From a virus: 22,025 nucleotides of DNA. The notes below the pieces were generated by a model. The model searched no databases, was not told the origin of the DNA, and saw only the letters and a list, made by a program, of their open reading frames with translations. Below, one piece after another: positions 15,001-20,059 of this stretch (the stretch's first letter is position 1; each line of letters starts with the position of its first letter). Location of the stretch: the IMG/VR virus record IMGVR_UViG_3300037151_000035, positions 1 to 22,025 of that record; one strand, given 5' to 3'. The position numbers and the translations under genes are program-made.

Positions 15001-16312
15001 AGGCGTCGCCCATCTGGCCCGCGATCCCGACAAGGTTGCCGGCGGCACCGGAAGCCGCGGCGGCAACGCCGGCGAGTGCCCCCTCGCTGCCGGCTGCAGC
15101 AGCCTCGGTGTCGCCCAGCCCGGATGCGACGCCGCCGAGCGCCCCGCCCAGCGCCTCGGCCGCTGGCGCCGCATCGTCCATCGAGGCGGCAAGACCGGAG
15201 ATCCCGGCCTGCTGGTCATAGGCGCCCATGCCCGCAGCCATCCCGGGAACGGTGCGCTCCATCATGGAGCTGGCCATTTCCTCCGGCGTGGACTGCACCG
15301 ACGGGCCGGCCGAGTAGGCACCCCCGGCCAGCGACTCCCCGGCCCGCGCCAGGTCCTGCTCGGCCTCAGCGGCGCCCGCAGCAGCTTCCTTCCGCTCCTT
15401 CAGCCCTGCGACGTAGGCGTCATTGACCGCGGTGAAGCTGGACCCTGACGCCGGGCCCACGGACCAGGCGCCCCCCCCGAAGGACGTCACGCCGGCGGCG
15501 TCCGTCTCAGCGGCGGCAGCGGCGGCGCCGCGCAGCTCGTCCTTCAGCGCCGCGGCGCTCGCCGCGTCAGCGTCCAGCCCGGCGGCCATGCTGCCGACGC
15601 CGGCACCCGCCGACGTCACGTCATCAGCGGCTGCCGCGTCGCCGCGAAGCGCAGTGCCGAGCGACTCGGCGGCGGAGGTGCCCGCGTCCAGCCCGGCGGC
15701 GAGGCTGTCGACCGCCGCGCCGGACTCGCCCAGCTCGTGAGCCCCGTCGGCCGCCCCGGCCAGGGCGCCCCCGAGCGAGTCGGCCGACGAGGTCGACAGG
15801 TCCAGCGCCCCGGCCAGGTCATCGACCGCCGCGCCGGACTCGCCCAGCGCCGCGGCGGCACTGGCGTCATCGCGCAGGGCGTCGCCCAGGGACTCGGCGG
15901 CGCCCGTCCCGGACTCCAGTCCGGCGGCGACGGTGCCGATGCCAGCGCCTGCCGCGCTCAGCCCCGCGGCAGCGGTCGTGTCGCTGCGAAGCGCCTCGCC
16001 CAGCCCCTCGCCGGCGGCTGTCCCGGCGTCCAGCGCGCCGGCCAGGTCATCAACGCTGCCGCCCGAGGACCCCAGGCTCCCGGCGGCCTCGGCGTCCTGC
16101 CGCAGCACGTTGCCGAGCGGCTCGCCCGCGGCCTCGGCGTTCTCCAGGCTCTCGGTCAGGTCATCGACGTCAGCGGCAGCCGAGCTGACCTCGGCGGCGG
16201 CACCGGGAATCTTCTCCAGTGCCTCCGCTAGCCGGTTCGCCTCGTCTGCCGCCTCGCCGAGGGCTTCCGCGCCCTCGACGGTGATAGTGACGTTCTCCTC
16301 AACGTCACCCAC
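12092..16312 (-). CDS. tape measure protein (1406 aa)
   Basis: This protein sets tail length and is threaded inside the tail tube before being released during DNA ejection. It is the longest gene, Ala-rich and mostly helical, and directly follows the chaperone/gp10-like block, as expected. Residues 49-275 are six tandem 38-residue repeats (consensus VDDLAGALDAGTAAAESLG). Around 447-482 there is a hydrophobic stretch (SLMIPGLIALVGSIAPAAM), which in this family may insert in the host membrane. Further Ala/Ser repeats lie at about 870-1000. Near 1025-1055 is the typical tape measure motif HSPSRKAQKVGEDTDAGL. The start is GTG with only a weak GGTGAG upstream. At about 0.15 nm per residue the tail would be near 210 nm. 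No peptidoglycan hydrolase domain is evident. Confidence 0.93.
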   Translation of the reverse strand: MGDVEENVTITVEGAEALGEAADEANRLAEALEKIPGAAAEVSSAAADVDDLTESLENAEAAGEPLGNVLRQDAEAAGSLGSSGGSVDDLAGALDAGTAAGEGLGEALRSDTTAAAGLSAAGAGIGTVAAGLESGTGAAESLGDALRDDASAAAALGESGAAVDDLAGALDLSTSSADSLGGALAGAADGAHELGESGAAVDSLAAGLDAGTSAAESLGTALRGDAAAADDVTSAGAGVGSMAAGLDADAASAAALKDELRGAAAAAAETDAAGVTSFGGGAWSVGPASGSSFTAVNDAYVAGLKERKEAAAGAAEAEQDLARAGESLAGGAYSAGPSVQSTPEEMASSMMERTVPGMAAGMGAYDQQAGISGLAASMDDAAPAAEALGGALGGVASGLGDTEAAAAGSEGALAGVAAAASGAAGNLVGIAGQMGDAFEQLPGGGSPASLMIPGLIALVGSIAPAAMVAGAGIVSFGAMAYPALDKVEKGMSAVSAARTAYSTARGVAQRDPTKDNITAEAAALAKLQAAYASVPADVRPAVAAIHDLSSEFSRASKTSGIQQDAFKDITSGVRDATAAIPSLEAMAKGAAPVISSMFRDIGKNIKSPAGTTFISNITKDMPEVASSVHSLMSSLGGVASALVSPAMAKGSSQFIASMGSLVKGVTPAAMSALKGSMQGLSTVMDAVGTHGGDLTTMVNDFQSLEKVNLGNLSAAGGDISRALGSYGSLFHNSGSTSRLKSAAEQALGQMGIGSDSPVMRFFNSAKKDLASSDSASGMQGAITSWSKSMQKNMTSGNPEGARSLFANAGKGATAAGETAGKQYGAGLRKGTDSASGDAKSAADKAVKSLDGGKDAASKAGDDAGKAYGQDLSRAVKSSSSQVEAAAKDSVAKAMQSAESAARSGSSQVASAFRDMDARSIAALGPLTGGVRAGVSQAMQAARSAAASGMSALASEFRSGVAQAVAAIRPLVSQAQAALAPLPGEFRTIGEEADQGLAAGIRGGEGAAAAAAASVASAVESSMRDALETHSPSRKAQKVGEDTDAGLILGLMGGKAAVQAAMDDVLGTRPFTDSDITSATAKLRTDLKALTESWNPAQALRGSALTQLLDTDNRKLMSLAQQRAKLVSQITAADALAKSVTSAAISGASIIGIAGNTNAGLQIADQAEGAAGTSQNPYTSIQQGLKQQLGQIREFRQDIIRLKKEGLDKEGIQQLLGAGVSGGLPVAQQILGEGASGVKAIAKLQDEIGVASSRLGVTGANAAYENASQIGKALGAGLKDSLKGVDSEMASIAKSLVVSIMTALGDSGSAIKAAVKKIDAELGTGTGTSGGSGGAHVTAPHERYRPPHDDRMRAPVIPQGAGWSSPGDLHADIVINLSGQTLARVSQKFAMQKAKRNPTTYPNLPGR
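15485..16168 (-). repeat. six tandem 114-bp (38-residue) repeats in the tape measure gene
   Basis: Translated units begin at residues 49, 87, 125, 163, 201 and 239 of the tape measure, each 38 residues without gaps (the last slightly degraded). Two units share at least 26 identical bases exactly 114 bases apart (around 15706 and 15820). Each unit is two short helices: (V/I)(D/G)xLAxxLDxGT followed by AESLGxALRxDAAAA, ending in a Gly/Ala turn. Confidence 0.85.
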
Positions 16313-16335
16313 GGCTGCTCACCGCCCGTCGCTGG

Positions 16336-16824
16336 TCACAGGCCGGAGTCGTGCAGGATCTTCTCGATGGCCTCGGTGCACGGCGCGTCCAGCCCGCCGC
16401 CCTCAGCCCAGTCGGCGGTGCGCTCCAGGTAGCGGCTGCCCTCCTGCGTGACCTCCAGCGGGAAGCCCCCGCCGGGCCAGTGCAGGGTGTGCTGGTGGAC
16501 GCCCCAGCGGCGCGGGAACGTCCCCGTAGGGCTGCCCGTCCACCCGCCGCGCGGCCGGTCGTGGGCGCGGATCGTGCCGCCGTCGTTGCGGAACGACGCG
16601 TACAGCGGAAGGTGCGTGGAGATGCTCGCCGTGGCCTGCGTCCCCGACCCGCTGACCCCGTTGACCCGCTCGGAGTCCCGGAGTGCCCCGGTCAGGACGG
16701 GCGTGTTCTCCTGGAACTGCGCCAGGAACGCCCTGGCCGCCCCGTCGGCGCAGTCGGTCGCGCCGTGGTCCGCGATGGCCTCCTGCGCCTGCCGGAGGGC
16801 TGCGGCGAAGCCGGCGAGGTCCAC
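16336..16824 (-). CDS. HK97 gp10-like tail/connector protein (162 aa)
   Basis: It resembles HK97 gp10-type proteins, which act in head-tail joining or tail completion. Visible features are an N-terminal helix (FAAALRQAQEAIADHG), then ENTPVLTGALRDSERV (the family's TPVxTGxLRxS element), THLPLYASFRNDGGTI (the YA element near a Gly loop) and a C-terminal helical end with RYLERTADW. The start is GTG at 16824, preceded by GGGGTGAG, three bases after the chaperone T-frame stop. Its place between the chaperones and the tape measure is unusual, because this family usually lies upstream of the tail tube gene. A tail-specific paralogue is therefore possible. Confidence 0.7.
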   Translation of the reverse strand: MDLAGFAAALRQAQEAIADHGATDCADGAARAFLAQFQENTPVLTGALRDSERVNGVSGSGTQATASISTHLPLYASFRNDGGTIRAHDRPRGGWTGSPTGTFPRRWGVHQHTLHWPGGGFPLEVTQEGSRYLERTADWAEGGGLDAPCTEAIEKILHDSGL

Positions 16825-16827
16825 GGC

Positions 16828-17043
16828 TCACCCCGGATCCGGCCTGCTCAGGTACCGGTAGGTGTAGTCGACCGCGTCGACCCACGCGCAGACGGCCAGG
16901 GGGAAGGCCCAGAACTCATCGGGGGTGAAGCCGCGCCGTGCCGCGTACTTGCACAGCATCGCCTCCTCGGCGGTCATCCCTCCGGGAGGATCGCTGACTC
17001 GTCCCTGGCACCACTGGAGGAGCCATCGGTAGTCGGAGCTGCT
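16828..17043 (-). CDS. tail assembly chaperone, T-frame (expressed by -1 frameshift from the G-frame)
   Basis: This is the second half of a lambda G/GT-type chaperone. Reading in the -1 frame from the slip site gives SDYRWLLQWCQGRVSDPPGG, then MTAEEAMLCKYAARRG, FTPDEFWAFPLAVCAWVDAV and DYTYRYLSRPDPG to a TGA. There are no stops between the slip site and the only ATG (16977), and the residues before that ATG (DYRWLL, PPGG) look like genuine family sequence. The ATG overlaps the G-frame stop (ATGA), but its GGAGG lies only one base away, too close for good initiation. The fusion would be 127 + 71 = 198 aa. In the known family the GT product binds the tape measure and recruits tail tube subunits. 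Confidence 0.85.
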   Translation of the reverse strand, partial: SSSDYRWLLQWCQGRVSDPPGGMTAEEAMLCKYAARRGFTPDEFWAFPLAVCAWVDAVDYTYRYLSRPDPG

Positions 17044-17423
17044 TTTGGGCCAGCGCTCAGCAGTTCCGTGCCGGTCTCGTCGGCCAGCTTCTCCAGCGCC
17101 TTGACCAGGTCCAGCGGCGCGTCGTCGCCGCCGTCCAGGACCGCCCCGTCGTAGACGCCGCCGAGCGACCAGGCCGTGACGATGCGCTGGAGCACGACGT
17201 CGCGGCGCCTCGTGAGGACGTCGCGGGAGACGATGCGCAGGGCGGGCCGCTTCACCATGCTCACGCCATCGGGGGACACCTCGTAGGGGTCGCCGTCATC
17301 GCTGACCCGCAGGCCGTCTTTCAGGCCGTTCGCTGCGTCGTTGACCTCCTGCAGTGCCTTGCGGTCGCCTCCGGTCAGCCCATCGCGCACGTCGGCCCAC
17401 CATCCGGGCCCTTCTAGCCTCAT
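16974..17423 (-). CDS. tail assembly chaperone, G-frame (149 aa)
   Basis: This is the gpG-like chaperone that coats the tape measure during tail assembly. It begins MRLEGPGWWADVRDGLTGGD, has a central DVLTRRRDVVLQRIVTAWSL helix and PLDLVKALEKLADE, and ends in a Ser/Gly-rich tail. Position (between tail tube and tape measure), length and the downstream -1 frame all match the family. AAGGAGG lies six bases before the ATG. The slippery CCCAAAA lies at codons 126-127, so a fraction of ribosomes would continue into the T-frame. The short 22-residue unshifted end (AAPTTDGSSSGARDES...) is disorder-like, consistent with being just the non-shifted terminus. Confidence 0.88.
   Translation of the reverse strand: MRLEGPGWWADVRDGLTGGDRKALQEVNDAANGLKDGLRVSDDGDPYEVSPDGVSMVKRPALRIVSRDVLTRRRDVVLQRIVTAWSLGGVYDGAVLDGGDDAPLDLVKALEKLADETGTELLSAGPKAAPTTDGSSSGARDESAILPEG
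17043..17049 (-). promoter_or_regulatory. CCCAAAA programmed -1 ribosomal frameshift site
   Basis: On the minus strand the G-frame reads GGC CCA AAA GCA. The heptamer C CCA AAA fits X XXY YYZ exactly. After a one-base slip the reading continues AGC AGC TCC GAC TAC and remains open into the T-frame to the TGA at 16828. A GC-rich pairing (ATCC...GGAT) surrounds the G-frame stop about 55 bases downstream; whether it stimulates slipping is unknown. Confidence 0.88.
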
Positions 17424-17483
17424 GCAGTCCTCCTTGTTGCGGTTCTATGACGCCAGCGTGCCGGCGCCGCGTGGCGGCGGAAG

Positions 17484-17612
17484 GTGCGGAACACCGGGTC
17501 GGTCGTGGTGCTGAACCTGTTCCTCGGCTGGGCCGTGATCGGCTGGGTGGTCGCGCTGGCGATGGCCTGCCGGACGCGCGATGCCGTGCCGCAGTCGCCG
17601 GACTTGCCCTAG
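17484..17612 (+). CDS. superinfection-immunity-like membrane peptide (about 42 aa)
   Basis: A plus-strand frame in the gap between two tail genes encodes VRNTGSVVVLNLFLGWAVIG followed by WVVALAMACRTRDAVPQSPD. The core LNLFLGW..IGWVVAL is the hallmark of the superinfection immunity protein family (T4 Imm-like), which blocks entry of a second phage at the membrane. Almost every codon ends in G or C. The preceding codons (W R R K) also fit the family, but a TGA at 17448-17450 closes the frame and no ATG is present. GTG at 17484 is the first usable start and has a poor ribosome binding site. Family members usually have an additional N-terminal segment, so this may be a truncated remnant or use an unusual start. 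It overlaps the tail tube gene end by 4 bases. Confidence 0.5.
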   Translation: MRNTGSVVVLNLFLGWAVIGWVVALAMACRTRDAVPQSPDLP

Positions 17613-18865
17613 TAGGCCGCACAGGCGTTGATGAGGGTTATCTGAGCGACACCCCAGCCGCCGCTGTTCCCGGTGTCCGTCTGGTTCCCTACGAGGGTTC
17701 CGGACAGATCGTAACCAAACAGACCCTTCGTTACCTTAAGGGGCGCTTCGGTCACTGCCCCGTAAAGCGCTGTGACCGAGAAGCTGACCTCGGCCGCGCC
17801 GGTCAGCCCGTTGGTCGTGGTCCACGTCAGGGACGGCTGAGTGTTGTTAAGCAGGTAATTCAGGGCGCTCTCGTCCAGTGCGGGCAGGTACGACAGATTG
17901 AACGTACCGGTCAGGGGTCCGCGAGAGAACACGTATACGGCCTGCTGCCCGTCGATCGTCGGGATGGCCTCGACCTTGCGGGTGAAGGACATCTTCCAGC
18001 TGGCGATGTCGTTCGGCGAGCCCCCGCCGACCGCGGATGTGCCCCGCCAGGCGGGCATCGCGCGCACGCCGGACCAGGCCGGGACCACCTCGGCGGCGAG
18101 CGCGCCCTGGGGCTGCGACATGCCCTTGCCGGTCCAGCTCAGGAACCCCATCGGGTCGCCGGAGAACTCCATGTCCGACATGCAGACATAGGGGAAGAGG
18201 TCGCCCCAATACCCGGCCGATCCGGCCACCTGGTTGCGATCTATGACGGAAAGGCTCGCAGGCTGGGACGAGACGTTGCCGGAGCTAGATGCCGGGTTCA
18301 GGGTGGAAAAGACGTGCGTAAACGGGGCCACGACGGTCGTGATGGCCGTGGCGCTCGCGTGGGCGAAGCGGACCGGGCTGGCCGTCACGATGCTCGTGGA
18401 CGTCGACCCGGTGCCCACCACGACGGTCTCGGCCGTGGTCGACGTCCCCACCTGGATCGCCGTCCCCGCAGTGAAGCTCGCGCCGCCCGATGCCACCGGA
18501 AGCGCCGACACCCCGGCCGCGACCGCGGCGCTCAGCGTCGACGTCGGCGTGCTCGCGGTCCCCGTGGAGGTCAGGTCACCGAACAGGCCCATGATAAACT
18601 GGCCGATAGTGTCGCCGTAGGTCGGCGACTCGGGGATGGACCACTCGGTCCACGACGCGCCCATCTGGAAGTCGTACGGGCCGGACGCCGCGCCGCGCAG
18701 CGCGTTGTCCGCGATGGGGTTGACCTTCGGGGCCGGGTCCCACGAGACCACCGGGACGGACACGTAGGTAGCCGGCTCGACGCCGAACCCGGCCGCCTCG
18801 CGGCCCACGTTCAGCAGGCGAGTGGCCTCCGGGTAAATTAGGGTAGGAATGGACACGCCGGTCAT
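17609..18865 (-). CDS. major tail tube protein, paralogue A (418 aa)
   Basis: This is probably the main tail tube subunit, given its place directly upstream of the chaperone pair. The N-terminal part has PVVSWDPAPKVNPIADNALRG and GASWTEWSIPESPTYGD. Residues about 110-170 are a Thr/Ser/Ala-rich insertion (AGVSALPVASGG, TSTTAETVVVGTGS, SPVRFAHASATAI) resembling the adaptor segments of the fibres. The second half holds MEFSGDPMGFLSWTGKGMS, MSFTRKVEAIPTIDGQQA and the end AQITLINACAAY. Much of it aligns by eye with the 407-aa protein at 20034-21257. The ATG follows the TAA of the 126-aa gene with no gap and has GAGGA upstream. A stretch of lower G/C near the 3' end (about 17630-17770) is visible. 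Confidence 0.82.
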   Translation of the reverse strand: MTGVSIPTLIYPEATRLLNVGREAAGFGVEPATYVSVPVVSWDPAPKVNPIADNALRGAASGPYDFQMGASWTEWSIPESPTYGDTIGQFIMGLFGDLTSTGTASTPTSTLSAAVAAGVSALPVASGGASFTAGTAIQVGTSTTAETVVVGTGSTSTSIVTASPVRFAHASATAITTVVAPFTHVFSTLNPASSSGNVSSQPASLSVIDRNQVAGSAGYWGDLFPYVCMSDMEFSGDPMGFLSWTGKGMSQPQGALAAEVVPAWSGVRAMPAWRGTSAVGGGSPNDIASWKMSFTRKVEAIPTIDGQQAVYVFSRGPLTGTFNLSYLPALDESALNYLLNNTQPSLTWTTTNGLTGAAEVSFSVTALYGAVTEAPLKVTKGLFGYDLSGTLVGNQTDTGNSGGWGVAQITLINACAAY

Positions 18866-19246
18866 TTAGTCCTCGTCTTCCTGGCCAGCGGCCGGGGTGA
18901 TGGGCGTCACGGGCGGCGTGACGGGACCGGGGGGCGTGAGCGGGGGCGTCAGGGCCGGGCTGCCGTGGTCGCCGTCCGGCATCAGCCCGGCCCCGGCCGC
19001 CTCCGGGTCGCGGCGGTACATGTCCGCGCTCACTCCCGGCCACGGGGGCGGAACCTGCTCGCCGGCGGGAACCCAGCGGGCGTCCGGCGCCGGCCAGAAG
19101 CCCGGGGCGCCCTCGGGCTTCTCCTCGCCGCCGGCGCCGAACTCGCGGCGGTCGCCAGGCTCGACGGTGCCGATCACGTCCCCGGCGGCGTCACGCGTTT
19201 CCGTATACGAGCGGGGTACCTGGTCGGCGTAGGCGTACTCGGGCAT
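18866..19246 (-). CDS. small protein with Pro-rich tail, unknown function (126 aa)
   Basis: This gene is not recognised. Its N-terminal half is compact and charged (MPEYAYADQVPRSYTETRDA, GTVEPGDRREFGAGGEE, ARWVPAGEQVPPPWPGV). Residues from about 94 on are a Pro/Thr-rich tail (SPALTPPLTPPGPVTPPVTP) ending in an acidic QEDED. GGAGGTAAGCCC precedes the ATG, a strong ribosome binding site that fixes the start. The TAA abuts the ATG of tail tube A, so the two are co-translated. The Pro-rich end suggests an extended linker or binding segment. A tail or virion accessory role is inferred only from its place between the two tail-tube genes. Confidence 0.72.
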   Translation of the reverse strand: MPEYAYADQVPRSYTETRDAAGDVIGTVEPGDRREFGAGGEEKPEGAPGFWPAPDARWVPAGEQVPPPWPGVSADMYRRDPEAAGAGLMPDGDHGSPALTPPLTPPGPVTPPVTPITPAAGQEDED

Positions 19247-19267
19247 GGGCTTACCTCCGGGAGTGGC

Positions 19268-19278
19268 GGTGGGAGGAT
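19268..19278 (+). promoter_or_regulatory. duplicated initiation block, copy 1 (GGTGGGAGGAT)
   Basis: This 11-base block is identical to 19847-19857. In both places it is followed by exactly 7 bases and then ATGAGC. It contains GGGAGGA, a good Shine-Dalgarno sequence. Read on the other strand, it lies about 20 bases before the start of the divergent tail gene. Confidence 0.5.
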
Positions 19279-19285
19279 CGTGGTC

Positions 19286-19312
19286 ATGAGCAGCGACGAC
19301 GAGCCGCGGTGA
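19286..19312 (+). CDS. eight-codon leader-like frame (MSSDDEPR)
   Basis: ATG lies 7 bases after the GGTGGGAGGAT block, and the frame stops at TGA after eight codons. The stop overlaps the ATG of the 58-aa frame as TGATG, a typical translational coupling arrangement. It may be a leader peptide that delivers ribosomes to the next frame, which has no ribosome binding site of its own. It could also be chance, or the true start of a frameshifted gene. Confidence 0.3.
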   Translation: MSSDDEPR

Positions 19313-19488
19313 TGGGCGTGAAGAAGTGCGACGTCATCGAGGTCGGCAAGGACGGGCGGACCGGCCTGGTGCGCGTGACCGAGGTCGGGCCCGACCAGCA
19401 CGGAGGCAGCCGCAACCGTCACCGCGAGGGATGGACTGGGCGCTGGGGCGAAGACGCTAGGACTTCCCCGCCATCGTCATCCCCGTGA
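19312..19488 (+). CDS. small plus-strand protein, unknown function (58 aa)
   Basis: The frame begins MGVKKCDVIEVGKDGRTGLV and continues RVTEVGPDQHGGSRNRHREG to a Pro/Ser end. The first 29 codons all end in G or C, strong evidence of coding in this frame and strand. No Shine-Dalgarno precedes ATG 19312; instead TGATG couples it to the preceding eight-codon frame. Its last 32 bases overlap the end of the 123-aa minus-strand gene. The basic, Gly-rich tail may bind nucleic acid, but no family is recognised. It lies opposite the tail operon, so it is probably expressed separately. Confidence 0.5.
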   Translation: MGVKKCDVIEVGKDGRTGLVRVTEVGPDQHGGSRNRHREGWTGRWGEDARTSPPSSSP

Positions 19489-19828
19489 CCAGGAACGGGA
19501 ACGTGGCGGTCCGCGCCTCGCCGTCCACCACGAACCGGTCGGCGAACTCCGCCGGCGGCATCTTCTCGGGCAGGTGCAGCACAGGCGTGCCGTCTGCGTC
19601 GGCGTAGAGCGTGACCTCGGCCCAGATGATCCCCTCGGCCGAGAGGTGCGCGACTACAGAGCCGGACAGCACGGTCGTGACCGGGCCGTCCGTGTCGTAG
19701 ACGCCGACTTTCCAGCCGGCGATTGCGCGGACGTCCGCGATGTCGGCAGCGGGCCACTCGATGCCGATCTCCCCGGCGAACTCGGCGGGCATGCCGTCCG
19801 CGGCGGTGTCCTCGGCAAGGTCGGTCAC
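19457..19828 (-). CDS. tail-module protein of unknown function (123 aa)
   Basis: This gene is not recognised. The protein starts with an acidic segment (MTDLAEDTAADGMPAEF), then beta-type segments (WKVGVYDTDGPVTTVLSGSV, IIWAEVTLYADADGTPVLHL, TATFPFLVTGMTMAGKS). The GTG start has AGGAG about six bases upstream. The pattern of a short beta-rich domain with DxDGxPV loops resembles small virion-decorating or tail-completion domains, which is only an impression. It lies between the two tail-tube paralogues in the same direction and is flanked by two plus-strand mini-genes. A role in tail completion or as a tail terminator is possible, since no terminator is otherwise recognised here. Confidence 0.7.
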   Translation of the reverse strand: MTDLAEDTAADGMPAEFAGEIGIEWPAADIADVRAIAGWKVGVYDTDGPVTTVLSGSVVAHLSAEGIIWAEVTLYADADGTPVLHLPEKMPPAEFADRFVVDGEARTATFPFLVTGMTMAGKS

Positions 19829-19846
19829 GGGAACTCCTGGCGGCTA

Positions 19847-19857
19847 GGTGGGAGGAT
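19847..19857 (+). promoter_or_regulatory. duplicated initiation block, copy 2 (GGTGGGAGGAT)
   Basis: This is the second copy of the 11-base block at 19268-19278, again 7 bases before ATGAGC. A TAGGTG just overlapping its left edge could be a -10-like element. The T of the block plus the next base also forms an in-frame ATG (19856). Confidence 0.5.
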
Positions 19858-19864
19858 GGGCGGC

Positions 19865-20059
19865 ATGAGCGACGAGCGAGACGCCGAGAGCGTCAACGCC
19901 GATGGCCTGGACGGAGTAAGGAAGTCCCTGAGTCTGCTGACGGACGCGCTGCTCCGCGAGCGCCGGCGATGCCTGACACCATTCCCGCCGGAACCTGCCG
20001 ATGGCGTCTACCACTTCGCGCGGGCCGGGGATCTCAGTACGAGGCCGGCCAGTAGTTGA
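19865..20059 (+). CDS. small plus-strand protein, unknown function (64 aa)
   Basis: The product starts MSDERDAESVNADGLDGV, has a likely helix RKSLSLLTDALLRERRRCL and ends in a Pro-containing segment followed by ADGVYHFARAGDLS. The start at 19865 is supported by GGGAGGA within the duplicated block; an in-frame ATG at 19856 would add three residues. It occupies the gap between two minus-strand tail genes and overlaps the end of tail tube B by 26 bases. Codon usage is mostly but not wholly G/C-ending, weaker evidence than for its neighbours. A small charged helix-rich protein could be regulatory. No family is recognised. Confidence 0.45.
   Translation: MSDERDAESVNADGLDGVRKSLSLLTDALLRERRRCLTPFPPEPADGVYHFARAGDLSTRPASS

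Noticed and set aside
17354-18841. 495-codon plus-strand frame across the tail tube A gene
   Set aside because: Composition is Arg/Gly/His-rich shadow; it crosses the gap in a different frame from the superinfection-immunity-like peptide, which has the convincing sequence.
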